NCBI RefSeq assembly: GCF_027587205.1
Contig: NZ_JAPDOD010000045.1
Span: 1 to 64,000 of the forward strand
Direction of reading: 5' to 3'
Origin: Solirubrobacter ginsenosidimutans
GTDB lineage: Bacteria > Actinomycetota > Thermoleophilia > Solirubrobacterales > Solirubrobacteraceae
Length of the DNA: 64,000 nucleotides
The notes beneath the pieces were generated by a model. The model worked only from the letters and a program-made list of their open reading frames with translations. It did not search any database and was not told the origin of the DNA. How positions within the stretch are numbered: the stretch's first letter is position 1; each line of letters begins with the position of its first letter. This document shows positions 35,778 to 43,767 of this stretch, piece by piece. The position numbers and the translations under genes were made by a program.

Positions 35778-36502
35778 CGCGGAACCTCACGAAGTCGCTG
35801 CTCGAGGCTCGCGATCTCGCGGTTGAGCTCGTCGACCTCGTCGTGCTTCGCCGTCCGAGCGTCGGTCAGGAATTCCTGCCAGCCGTCCCTGGCGCGCCAC
35901 CGCTCCCAGAGGGCGAGGACCTTGTGGAACTGGCGTTCTCGCGATCGCACGTCCGAGCTCAGGCGGCCCTGCGCCTCCTCGAGTGCCTCGCGCCACTCGC
36001 TCACGCGGCGGGTGTGGGCGCTTTCGCTCTCGCCACCCGGGAGCGGGCGGTCGATCGCGTCCCAATCGAGAAGCGCGAGCATCTCGCCAAGCGGCCGACT
36101 GCGATCGTCCGCCAGCCGGTTGATCTCGGCCAGACGCTCGTCGTCGATCTCCCAGGCGTGAGCGAAGCGATTGATGAGCGTCTTGGTTCGCCGGCGCCGA
36201 ATCGCGGCGTCGCCGGTCGGGCGGCGGTTCTGCCGGGCGACCGGAGCCGGCTTGCCGATCCCATCACGGCCACGCCGTCCGCGCGGGCGGGGGCCGCCCG
36301 CACCGGCTCTCGGCAGCCGCTCAGCGCTTAGCCGGGTCCGGAGTTCCTGTCGCCGTTCCTGAAGCGCGACGCGTCGATACTCGATATCGGCGAGGGCCGC
36401 GTCGTATTCCGCGACGGCGATCTCGACGGTGTCCAATTCATCCAGTCGGTCGCGGAGCGCGCGCACCGCGGCGTGCACGCGTCTGACGTCGGCATCGCTC
36501 AT
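35774..36502 (-). CDS. Coiled-coil protein of the CHAT-Hsp70 operon
   Basis: The 242-residue protein has heptad-like charged helices at residues 1-70 (VRALRDRLDELDTVEIAV) and 160-242 (DELNREIASLEQRLREV), separated by a basic Arg/Gly/Pro-rich stretch near residues 70-110. I recognise no enzymatic motif. ATG at 36502 overlaps the CHAT stop and its stop overlaps the propeller start, so it belongs to the same translationally coupled unit. It may be a scaffold or an oligomerising partner. Confidence 0.75.
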   Translation of the reverse strand: MSDADVRRVHAAVRALRDRLDELDTVEIAVAEYDAALADIEYRRVALQERRQELRTRLSAERLPRAGAGGPRPRGRRGRDGIGKPAPVARQNRRPTGDAAIRRRRTKTLINRFAHAWEIDDERLAEINRLADDRSRPLGEMLALLDWDAIDRPLPGGESESAHTRRVSEWREALEEAQGRLSSDVRSRERQFHKVLALWERWRARDGWQEFLTDARTAKHDEVDELNREIASLEQRLREVPR

Positions 36503-37794
36503 GAGACGAACTCTGTGTCCTTGTCGGCGTAGAGCACGTACGCGAGACCGAGGGGGTTCCCATGCTCGCGCATGAAGTGGCGCCGCGTCTCCAACAGGGC
36601 GACGGCCGGGCTGGCCGATCCAGCGCCCATCGCATCGAAGAGGTTGTTGTAGAAGTGCCGAGCGAAAGCGAAGGCGAAGTAGTCCGGGACCGGGCAAAGC
36701 GTCGCGAGCACAGCGACCGCCCCGCCTGACTCGATCCACCGGGTCGGGAATCCCGGTGGCTCGAAGGCGGCATTCGCCTGGGCTGTGCCGCACGCATTGA
36801 GAAACACGAAGGGCCCGGCCATGCGACGCGGCTCGAGTGTCAAGTCCCCCAGCGTCCCCGCATCGAGTAGTACCTGTTGCCCGGCGATCGTCAGGTCGAG
36901 CTGGGAGAGGAACTCGGTGTTGGCGCCCGGGTGACAATGGCACGCGAAGTGCAGGACGTCGCGGCTGATCGCCCGGTTGAGTGTCGCCACCAGCGCCTTA
37001 CGGAGCCACTGCTTGGCTCGCAGCCCACCGTCGTCGCTGCCCGATCGCAGCTCGTGCAGGAACTCGGTGAGCGCGTCGTCCGCCAGGGCCAGATCGTCAG
37101 GACGACCGGAGAGCGCATCCCCGGCTTGGCGGCGCAGATCCTCACCGAGTCGCAGCGGATCCGAAGCCAGCCCCGGATGGCGGCAAGCCAGTTCGTCGAC
37201 CTCCGTACCCGCGAATCGAAGGTCCTCGTTCAGAGCGGTGAACAGCCCGCGCTGGAGGAGGATCTCGCGGGGTCGGTTGCGTCCCAGCCAGTGGGTGATC
37301 GGGACCCGGAAGCCCCAGAACCGCTGCCACTCGAGCTCGTCGCTCTGCCGCCCGTCATACAGCATGTCCCACAGGATCGGCGCCTCGAGCTTGTCAGCGA
37401 AGGTCACCTCCGGCACCGGATCGCGGGAGTCCATCACGTTGACGTCTCGTAACAGCTGCCCGAGGCCCGAGGGACGCAGAGTGGACGACAGCGGGCTCCC
37501 CAGCGTCCGGAGCTGGTCGAGCGTCTCATCGCGCTTGGCGTCAGGGACGCTCAACGCGGCGTCGAGTGCGTCCGCGTCGACGGTCACGGGCTGGCGGCGT
37601 GCGAGATACTCCGCCAACTCGAGAAGGGCGCTGGCGAACTCGTGCGCTGCCCTTTGGGCCGTGGCGCGCGCGAAGGGCAGCTCCGAGTCCTCGTTCTCGA
37701 CCGACACTTCGTCACGGCGGCGGATGGTCACGCGTACGCCGCGCCGTCCGGTCCGCTTTGCGGTGGCATAGCCGCCGATGCGCACCGGGGTCAC
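36499..37794 (-). CDS. CHAT-domain caspase-like cysteine peptidase
   Basis: The protein has 431 residues. The C-terminal half (about 240-431) is a CHAT domain with both catalytic motifs: HFACHC (His286) and FLNACGT (Cys335). The N-terminal half is helical with no recognised family. CHAT peptidases act as executioners or as processing proteases in bacterial conflict systems, for example with gasdermins or with CRISPR-associated Csx29. GTG at 37794 overlaps the stop of the large upstream gene (GTGA). It is the only intact peptidase in the operon. Confidence 0.88.
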   Translation of the reverse strand: MTPVRIGGYATAKRTGRRGVRVTIRRRDEVSVENEDSELPFARATAQRAAHEFASALLELAEYLARRQPVTVDADALDAALSVPDAKRDETLDQLRTLGSPLSSTLRPSGLGQLLRDVNVMDSRDPVPEVTFADKLEAPILWDMLYDGRQSDELEWQRFWGFRVPITHWLGRNRPREILLQRGLFTALNEDLRFAGTEVDELACRHPGLASDPLRLGEDLRRQAGDALSGRPDDLALADDALTEFLHELRSGSDDGGLRAKQWLRKALVATLNRAISRDVLHFACHCHPGANTEFLSQLDLTIAGQQVLLDAGTLGDLTLEPRRMAGPFVFLNACGTAQANAAFEPPGFPTRWIESGGAVAVLATLCPVPDYFAFAFARHFYNNLFDAMGAGSASPAVALLETRRHFMREHGNPLGLAYVLYADKDTEFVS

Positions 37795-40700
37795 GGCTGC
37801 AGCTCCTGGATGTCGAGATCGACCCAGAGTGAACGGAGCTCTTCGCCTGCGCTCTCGAACCGCAACATCAGCGATAGCTGGGACTCCGCAGTCGGCATGC
37901 GAAGCGTCATCACGGCCTGGTGGTCGTCGCATCCCTCGATTCGGTTCAGCGAGTGGGTCACGCGGTCGCCGCCTGCCATCGGGATGACAGCGACCGAAAC
38001 GTCGTCGGTGCTCGGACGCCAATCGCGGGTGTGCAGGCGACCGTCGTACCACGCGGGCGCTTCGGCTCGATAGCTCACTCGGAACCGATACACGTGCCCG
38101 GCGAGGAACGCGCCGTGTTCGGGCTCGTCGATGGCCTCGAACAGCGCGAATCCTCCCGCGGGGCGCACGAGGTAGATCGCGCATTGCGGGTGGCCGAACA
38201 CCGCGTACGCGAGCCAGTCCTGACGGTGCGAGGAGTGCGCGCGCACCGCCTCGCGCGCGCTCCGAACGGCGTCGGCCAGCGAGGCTCCCTCACGCAACCC
38301 GTCGTAAAGCGTCTTGACGAACCGCTCGTCAACGCTCGCGGGGACTCTCCAGCGCGGACCGACGACCGCGGTGGCCCCCGACCGCAAGAGCGGCGCTGCC
38401 CACGCCCGCTCGATCTGCGTTGCGCCGCCATCGGCCGGCGTTTCGCCTATGAAACTCAACGTCACCAGGGGCCGCCGCCGCGTGAGTTCCAGCCGGTGCT
38501 CCTGCACGAGCGGCTGCCGGAGTGGCGAGTCCTCCGTGGCCTGCGTGATGCCGTCCCTGATGTCTTCCCGCGCGAATCTGATGACGTGGAGCCCGAAATA
38601 GGGGTTATCCGATGCCAGCAAGTCGACGCCCGACGGTTGCTCGGGGTCTTCCCCGAGTGCCTCCCGCCAGGGCCTGAGATGTGCGGGCGGCGCGCCGTAG
38701 TCGGCGATCGCGACCCGCGCCATGGGCGCCTCGGAGTCGAGTCGCAGGCCTTGACCCGTAATCCAATGTGCGACGTCGAAGTCTTCGGCGAGACACGGTT
38801 CGAACACGACGTCTGCGCTCTCTTGCGACAAGTAGTACGGGCAAACGAGCTCCCACGGCATCACCGCCCTTTCGTCGGAGAGCACGAACCACGTCGCCGG
38901 CGCGTCGCGCAACTGTTCGTACGCCTCGCGAAGAGGCCCGCGCGGCATCAGTGTGTCAGCCAGCATTCCGCCGAACGCCTGCGTCGCGGCGCGGGTCGAC
39001 GCGGGCGAACCGTCGAACGCCGAGAGCTCTGCCAGCTGCTGGCAAATGCCGCGGGCGTCATCGACGGTGATCGGTGGCAGCTCGAGGCGCTCGGCGTCAT
39101 AGCCCAGTCGCGAGCAGGTGAGGTAGAACGCCAGCCGTTGGCTCGTCACCGACTCCTCGACGGTCACAAATACCATGACGTCCGACGGCGGTCCCGGGAT
39201 GGCATCGGCGTGCACCAACTCCGGAAGCTGCGGGAGCGCCTCCGGCCGGCGGACGTGGATCTCGAACTGCGCCTCTGCCGGCTCCAGCCGTGCTGCCTGG
39301 GCGCCCTGGTACGCAACGGCGGTGATCGTGTGATCGCCGCTGGCAATGGCGGTCATGGAAACCGCGATGCTCGTCTGCTGAGGCGTGCCGTCGACGACCG
39401 GGATCGTGATGGGGCTGGGCGTCTCGAGCCGGAAGCCCGGAGCTTCGACGAAGACCGTCAGGTCGAGCGCGGTGATCGGGAGGACCAGCACGTGGCGCTT
39501 GAACTGGTCGGGCCGGCTCGCGGGCGCCAAGACGAGGCGGATTTCTTCGCTCGAGCCCACGCGCACCTCGCCGCCGTCGCGATCGATCGTCAGCCGCCAG
39601 GGCGTCGCCGGCACGCCCGCCGGGGCGGGCAGCAACGACTGGATGTGCAGCTCGCCGTCCTCGGACACCGAGACGATCTGCTCGTCATCGAGCAGCGCGA
39701 TGTCGCGCACCGCGCCGCCGTGCGTCCGCGGGAGCCCGATCGGCTCGCCGCCGGAGCGCCACACGCGGATGACGCCGTCCGCGCATCCGGACACGAAACG
39801 CCCGTCCGCGGCAACCGCGAGTGCATGCACGGCGGCCGGGTGCCTGGGGCCCGCGCGAGGCCGAGCGTCTGAAGTCTCCAGCACCGCGGTCGAGCCATCG
39901 GCCGCGCCCGAGCACACCGTCTGTCCGTCGGTGGTGACGGCGAGCGCGAGCACCCTGTCGGCGTGTGGTGCGTGGTTCAGGAACTCCTGACCCGTGTTGA
40001 CGTCCCAGCCGTGGATCGAACCGTCGCGGCAGCCAGCGAACAGTCTCGGACCGTCGCGTGCGGCGACGAGTGCCTCGATGTAGGCAGGGCATCGCAACTC
40101 CGGCCACTCGCCCACTTCCTGATCGATCGCCTCGATGCGAATCGAGCCGTCGATCCCGGCTACTCCGACACGCGGTGGCGATGGCCATGCTGCCATGGCC
40201 GCGCACGGCACGGGCAGCGAGAACGCAACGTGCGAGTCGCCTGTCGTGAGATCCCAGATCCATAGGCCGCCATCGGTATCGGCAGATCCGACTCGAGCCG
40301 ACCCCAGGGCGCTGATTCCGCACACCGAACCGATGTGTGGATCGAGCGCGTCGGCTGGCGTCCCATCCTGGGCCCAAACCTGCAGCAAACCGCCCGCGCT
40401 GCCGGTCACCGTCCGGCCGTCGGGCAGGACGGTCACGACGCGGAGGAGTCGTCCGAGCGCGTCGATCACCGCCGACGCCACCTCCCCCGGCGTCGACCGT
40501 CCGTCGGCAATTCGGGTGTACATCCTGGTTGCCGTGGAATCTTCGTGGGTCCCGCCGAATCGTCCGGCGATCTGCTCGACGGCGGGGTCGAGATCGTCGC
40601 GGCTCGGCCGCAATCCGTATCCGGCCAGGTGTTCGAGGAGTCGCAGGCGGCCCCTGATGACCGGGAAGGCCCTGAGCGCCTCGCGCAGCTTTCGATGTCC

Positions 40701-41441
40701 CCGGGGCGTCTTGACGTTCTCGACGTCGGCTTCCGTACGCTGGATCGTGTCGGCGCGGATGATCTCCACGATGTCGCCGGGTTCGAGGACGTGCCCAAGG
40801 AAGTCGACCTCGCGCCCGTTCACCAGCGCCCCCGTGGCCTGGGAGCCGATCGCGGTGTGGATGTAGAACGCCAGATCGAGTAGCGTCGCTCCCTCCGGCA
40901 CGTTCCACGTGCCGAGCCGGTCCGGGAACCGTCCGCCGCGCGTGAACACCTCGTGTCGACGGGTCACGGCGGTCCGCCACTCATCCGAGCTTCGCGGAAG
41001 CGGCGGCCGGGTGGATGGTTTCGTCCGCCGGCGGAAGAGTCGCCGGAAGCGCGCTCGTTGGTCTCCCGACGCGTCGTGCGTCTCCCGCGCCACCGCTCCC
41101 AGGTCGCCGAGCACGGCGAGCACACTCCGCCGCGCCTCCGTTTCATCTAGACCGACCAAGTCCACCACGTGCGAGTCAGCCCACTCGATTTCGACGTCTC
41201 GGACTCGTATCGCGACGCGTCGCGTGCTCGGCTCGGTGAGATCCGTGAACGGACGACTCGGCGAGACGGTGATCAGCGGTCCTGCCGCGCCGCTCTGGGA
41301 GTCGATCTCGAGCGTGTCGGGCCTGATCACCTGCAACCTCGTCGGGTAGCCGGTGTCCTCCAGTTGCCAGGCAATCCACTCCGCCCACGACCGATCGTGT
41401 GGCAGATAGCGCACCAGCAGCTCCCGAGGCTCGATGGTCAC
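37791..41441 (-). CDS. TIR-like / TGS / WD40 / degenerate CHAT multidomain protein
   Basis: This is a 1216-residue modular protein. Residues 5-115 resemble the TIR_2 fold (DRSWAEWIAWQLEDTGY; VVDLVGLDE) but the middle with the usual catalytic Glu region is shortened. Residues 160-230 match a TGS domain (VPEGATLLDLAFYIHTAIG; PGDIVEII), followed at 236-275 by a helical segment like that after TGS in RelA/SpoT (VKTPRGHRKLREAL). Residues about 325-605 are WD40 repeats. Residues about 750-1092 are CHAT-like (MPWELVCPYY), but the His and Cys positions are lost (FARED; LSFIGET). A beta-rich tail follows. It probably senses or recruits rather than cleaves. It is the first gene of the operon, with a GTG start. 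Confidence 0.8.
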   Translation of the reverse strand: MTIEPRELLVRYLPHDRSWAEWIAWQLEDTGYPTRLQVIRPDTLEIDSQSGAAGPLITVSPSRPFTDLTEPSTRRVAIRVRDVEIEWADSHVVDLVGLDETEARRSVLAVLGDLGAVARETHDASGDQRARFRRLFRRRTKPSTRPPLPRSSDEWRTAVTRRHEVFTRGGRFPDRLGTWNVPEGATLLDLAFYIHTAIGSQATGALVNGREVDFLGHVLEPGDIVEIIRADTIQRTEADVENVKTPRGHRKLREALRAFPVIRGRLRLLEHLAGYGLRPSRDDLDPAVEQIAGRFGGTHEDSTATRMYTRIADGRSTPGEVASAVIDALGRLLRVVTVLPDGRTVTGSAGGLLQVWAQDGTPADALDPHIGSVCGISALGSARVGSADTDGGLWIWDLTTGDSHVAFSLPVPCAAMAAWPSPPRVGVAGIDGSIRIEAIDQEVGEWPELRCPAYIEALVAARDGPRLFAGCRDGSIHGWDVNTGQEFLNHAPHADRVLALAVTTDGQTVCSGAADGSTAVLETSDARPRAGPRHPAAVHALAVAADGRFVSGCADGVIRVWRSGGEPIGLPRTHGGAVRDIALLDDEQIVSVSEDGELHIQSLLPAPAGVPATPWRLTIDRDGGEVRVGSSEEIRLVLAPASRPDQFKRHVLVLPITALDLTVFVEAPGFRLETPSPITIPVVDGTPQQTSIAVSMTAIASGDHTITAVAYQGAQAARLEPAEAQFEIHVRRPEALPQLPELVHADAIPGPPSDVMVFVTVEESVTSQRLAFYLTCSRLGYDAERLELPPITVDDARGICQQLAELSAFDGSPASTRAATQAFGGMLADTLMPRGPLREAYEQLRDAPATWFVLSDERAVMPWELVCPYYLSQESADVVFEPCLAEDFDVAHWITGQGLRLDSEAPMARVAIADYGAPPAHLRPWREALGEDPEQPSGVDLLASDNPYFGLHVIRFAREDIRDGITQATEDSPLRQPLVQEHRLELTRRRPLVTLSFIGETPADGGATQIERAWAAPLLRSGATAVVGPRWRVPASVDERFVKTLYDGLREGASLADAVRSAREAVRAHSSHRQDWLAYAVFGHPQCAIYLVRPAGGFALFEAIDEPEHGAFLAGHVYRFRVSYRAEAPAWYDGRLHTRDWRPSTDDVSVAVIPMAGGDRVTHSLNRIEGCDDHQAVMTLRMPTAESQLSLMLRFESAGEELRSLWVDLDIQELQP

Positions 41442-41447
41442 GTGCAG

Positions 41448-41478
41448 ACTCTATTCCGAACGTCGATCGTTGTGGCAA
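41448..41478 (-). promoter_or_regulatory. Candidate promoter of the CHAT-Hsp70 operon
   Basis: On the minus strand TTGCCA (41478-41473) and TAGAGT (41453-41448) are separated by 19 bases. The -10-like element lies 6 bases before the GTG at 41441. No convincing Shine-Dalgarno exists, so a leaderless transcript is possible. Confidence 0.3.
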
Positions 41479-41566
41479 CGCTGATCACACAGCCCTTCGG
41501 CCATCGGTGTGAATTCTGGTGCCTAGATGCTGCGGCTGCGGCAATGACCCAGCGGGTCGAGTCCCG

Positions 41567-42064
41567 TCATCTGCGGTCGGTCGTCGCGCTGAGGTCGTAG
41601 AGCCAATCGTTGCTGGGCGCCCAGCGGCCCTTCGGGAACTCGAACTCGACCTCGCCCAAGAACGTGAACCCGCACTTGCGGCAGATCGCGTTGGACGGTC
41701 CGTTGTCCGGCACGGGGAAGGCATGGACGACGCGGGGTCCGTCGGCGGCACGCGCCGCCTCGAGCGCCAGCCGCGTGCCCTCGCCCGCGACGCCCCGGCC
41801 CTGGAAGGCGGGGAGCACGGACCAGCCGATCTCGTAGATCTGCTCGCCCTGCCATTCGTGCTCCCAATAGCCGACCCAGCCGGCGCCGACGCCGTCGACG
41901 ACGATCTTGAAGATGCCGGGGTCGCCGAGGTAGCGGCGGTGGCGCGAGACGATCTTGTCCGGGTCCTCAGGCCCGCCGAGGTGCTCCATCATCACGGGGT
42001 CGCCGAGCAGTGCCTGCACCAGTGGCAGGTCGTCCTCGGCCCAGGGCTCAATGGCGATGCTCAC
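41567..42064 (-). CDS. GNAT-family N-acetyltransferase (RimJ/RimL-like)
   Basis: The 165-residue GNAT protein has the acetyl-CoA motif PAFQGRGVAGEGTRLALE and a C-terminal NAICRKCGFTFLGE. It resembles ribosomal-protein or small-molecule acetyltransferases; the acceptor is unknown. GTG at 42064 directly faces the divergent VOC gene. It lies 125 bases upstream of the CHAT operon in the same orientation but is probably a separate unit, since promoter-like elements occur between them. Confidence 0.88.
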   Translation of the reverse strand: MSIAIEPWAEDDLPLVQALLGDPVMMEHLGGPEDPDKIVSRHRRYLGDPGIFKIVVDGVGAGWVGYWEHEWQGEQIYEIGWSVLPAFQGRGVAGEGTRLALEAARAADGPRVVHAFPVPDNGPSNAICRKCGFTFLGEVEFEFPKGRWAPSNDWLYDLSATTDRR

Positions 42065-42082
42065 GGCGCGTATTGTGCGCCG
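42064..42082. promoter_or_regulatory. Palindrome between divergent GNAT and VOC genes
   Basis: CGGCGC and GCGCCG flank the seven bases GTATTGT. On the plus strand TATTGT (42071-42076) is 7 bases before the VOC ATG, a leaderless-type -10 element. The palindrome spans the whole gap between the two start codons and could be an operator for both. Confidence 0.45.
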
Positions 42083-42083
42083 C

Positions 42084-42476
42084 ATGCCCGACATCTCCGG
42101 CGTCGACTTCGTCGCACTCCAGGTGCGTGACCACACCAAGGCCGCCAAGTTCTACGGCGAGACCCTCGGCCTGCCGTTCGTCAAGACGTGGGGCAAGATG
42201 CCCGCCTCCGAGTACCAGGCCGGCAACCTCACGCTGGCCGTGATGCAGTCCGACGCGTTCGGAATCGAGTTCGCGCCGAGCAGCTCGATGGTCGCGCTCG
42301 CCGTCGACGACGTCGCGGCCACGCGCGCGGAGCTCGAGCAGCACGGGATCGAGTTCAGCGGCGGGGTGCTGGACTCCGGCGTCTGCCACCAGGCGTTCTT
42401 CTCCGACCCCGACGGCAACCTGCTCGCGCTGCACCACCGCTACGCGCCGAAGGACGCAATGCCGCCCAACGATTAG
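42084..42476 (+). CDS. VOC-family protein (glyoxalase/bleomycin-resistance fold)
   Basis: The 130-residue vicinal-oxygen-chelate protein begins with GVDFVALQVRDHTKAAKFY and ends with FFSDPDGNLLALHHRY, which supplies the last metal ligand position. Members are lyases, isomerases, dioxygenases or antibiotic-binding proteins, and the role is open. It is probably leaderless. The end overlaps the convergent regulator gene by 4 bases. Confidence 0.87.
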   Translation: MPDISGVDFVALQVRDHTKAAKFYGETLGLPFVKTWGKMPASEYQAGNLTLAVMQSDAFGIEFAPSSSMVALAVDDVAATRAELEQHGIEFSGGVLDSGVCHQAFFSDPDGNLLALHHRYAPKDAMPPND

Positions 42477-43624
42477 CCGCGGGCAGCGGACACGATCCAG
42501 AACAGCTCCGCCTCGCTCTGGCCGAGGTTGCGCCAGCCGGCGATGAACTCGCTGTCGGCGACCAGGACCTCGCCGTGGCGGACGGCGGGCGTCTGGCCCG
42601 CGACCTGCACCTGGACGAGGCCGCTCGCGACGCCGACGATGCCGGTGCCGGCGCGTGTCCGCGTCGGCGCGCCGGCCTCGCGCGGGCCGAGGTGGACGAG
42701 GTCGATCCAGAGGTCGGTGTTGTCGTCGCCCAAGAGGGAGACCGTGCGCTCGAAGCCGCCCTGCGGGTCGTCGGTCCGGCGCCCGATGCGGTAGGTGCCG
42801 GGGTCCTTGCCGCGCAGCAGGTCGTCGATCGTCACGCCGAGCGCGCTGCTGAGGCGCACCAGCGTCGCCAGCGAGAGGCCGCGCTCGGCGTGCTCCACCT
42901 GGGAGATCGCGCTCGCCGAGACACCCGCGAGGTCGCCGAGGTCGTGCTGGCTGAGATGGCGTGACCGGCGAACGGCACGGATCGAGGCGGCGACGCGGCC
43001 GACGATCTCCGCCGTGGCGACGATCGGCCGCCCGCCCTCCTGGTGCCAGTGCAGGACCGTGCCGCGCACGCTGTCGTCGCGTCCTTCGGCCTTGGCGACC
43101 CGCACGCTGCGCTCGTCGACGTTGAGCACGCACTGCGTCACCGCGTGGACCGTGTCGCGGACCGTGGCCGGGGTCGCCTGGGCGTCCATCGACCAGTAGG
43201 CGATCGCGCCGAGCTCGAGCAGCATCGGGCAGCAGCGCGCGAAGAAGTCGCGCGCCCGCCCGGCGCCCCACGCGTGCACCATCGCGTCGAGCGAGTCGAA
43301 CAGGATCAGCCGGTGGCCGCGTGGCTGGCTGAGGCGATGCACCTCGCGCAGCAGATCCGCGGGTCGCGCGAACGGGCCGCGTGTGCCGGCCTCGACGACC
43401 TCCATCGAATCGACGTCTCGATAGGTCGTGGTGCCGGCGATCGAGATCGAGGTCTTGGTGATGAAGACGTCCGGGAGCCGGGCGATCGCGCGGTAGAACG
43501 GCTCGGGCGACGGCCCGTCGAGCTGCCAGACCACGTTGTCGCCCCAGTAAAGGCCGCCGAGCACGGCGTCGAGCGCATCCAGGCCCGTGCTCACCCGTTG
43601 CTCGGACGCGTGCGTGTCAAGCAT
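42473..43624 (-). CDS. KaiC-like / XRE helix-turn-helix / cupin regulator
   Basis: The protein has 383 residues and three parts. Residues 10-205 resemble a KaiC/RadA-type ATPase (STGLDALDAVLGGLYWGDN) with a Walker B-like RLILFD (105-110), but the Walker A GxxxxGKT is missing. Residues 212-268 are an XRE DNA-binding domain (LSQHDLGDLAGVSASAISQVE). Residues 290-383 are a cupin sensor. XRE-cupin repressors often control neighbouring amine or nitrogen genes. It is divergent from the urea-channel/formamidase operon (143-base gap), which it probably regulates. Confidence 0.85.
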   Translation of the reverse strand: MLDTHASEQRVSTGLDALDAVLGGLYWGDNVVWQLDGPSPEPFYRAIARLPDVFITKTSISIAGTTTYRDVDSMEVVEAGTRGPFARPADLLREVHRLSQPRGHRLILFDSLDAMVHAWGAGRARDFFARCCPMLLELGAIAYWSMDAQATPATVRDTVHAVTQCVLNVDERSVRVAKAEGRDDSVRGTVLHWHQEGGRPIVATAEIVGRVAASIRAVRRSRHLSQHDLGDLAGVSASAISQVEHAERGLSLATLVRLSSALGVTIDDLLRGKDPGTYRIGRRTDDPQGGFERTVSLLGDDNTDLWIDLVHLGPREAGAPTRTRAGTGIVGVASGLVQVQVAGQTPAVRHGEVLVADSEFIAGWRNLGQSEAELFWIVSAARG

Positions 43625-43767
43625 GGCTAATCACCGGAGGCCACGGCATGGGACTGTGCGGAATCTACTCGCCGCCGGTGTGAAAGCAGTGCTTCCAGCC
43701 TTTTGACCCGCCCGCGACAGGTCCATTGAATCCTCGCCGACGACCTACCCGAACCTGAGGAGGCGGC

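Noticed and set aside
37791..41441. A ppGpp synthetase of the RelA/SpoT family
   Set aside because: Only TGS and the following helices are similar. No HD hydrolase or nucleotidyltransferase motifs are present.
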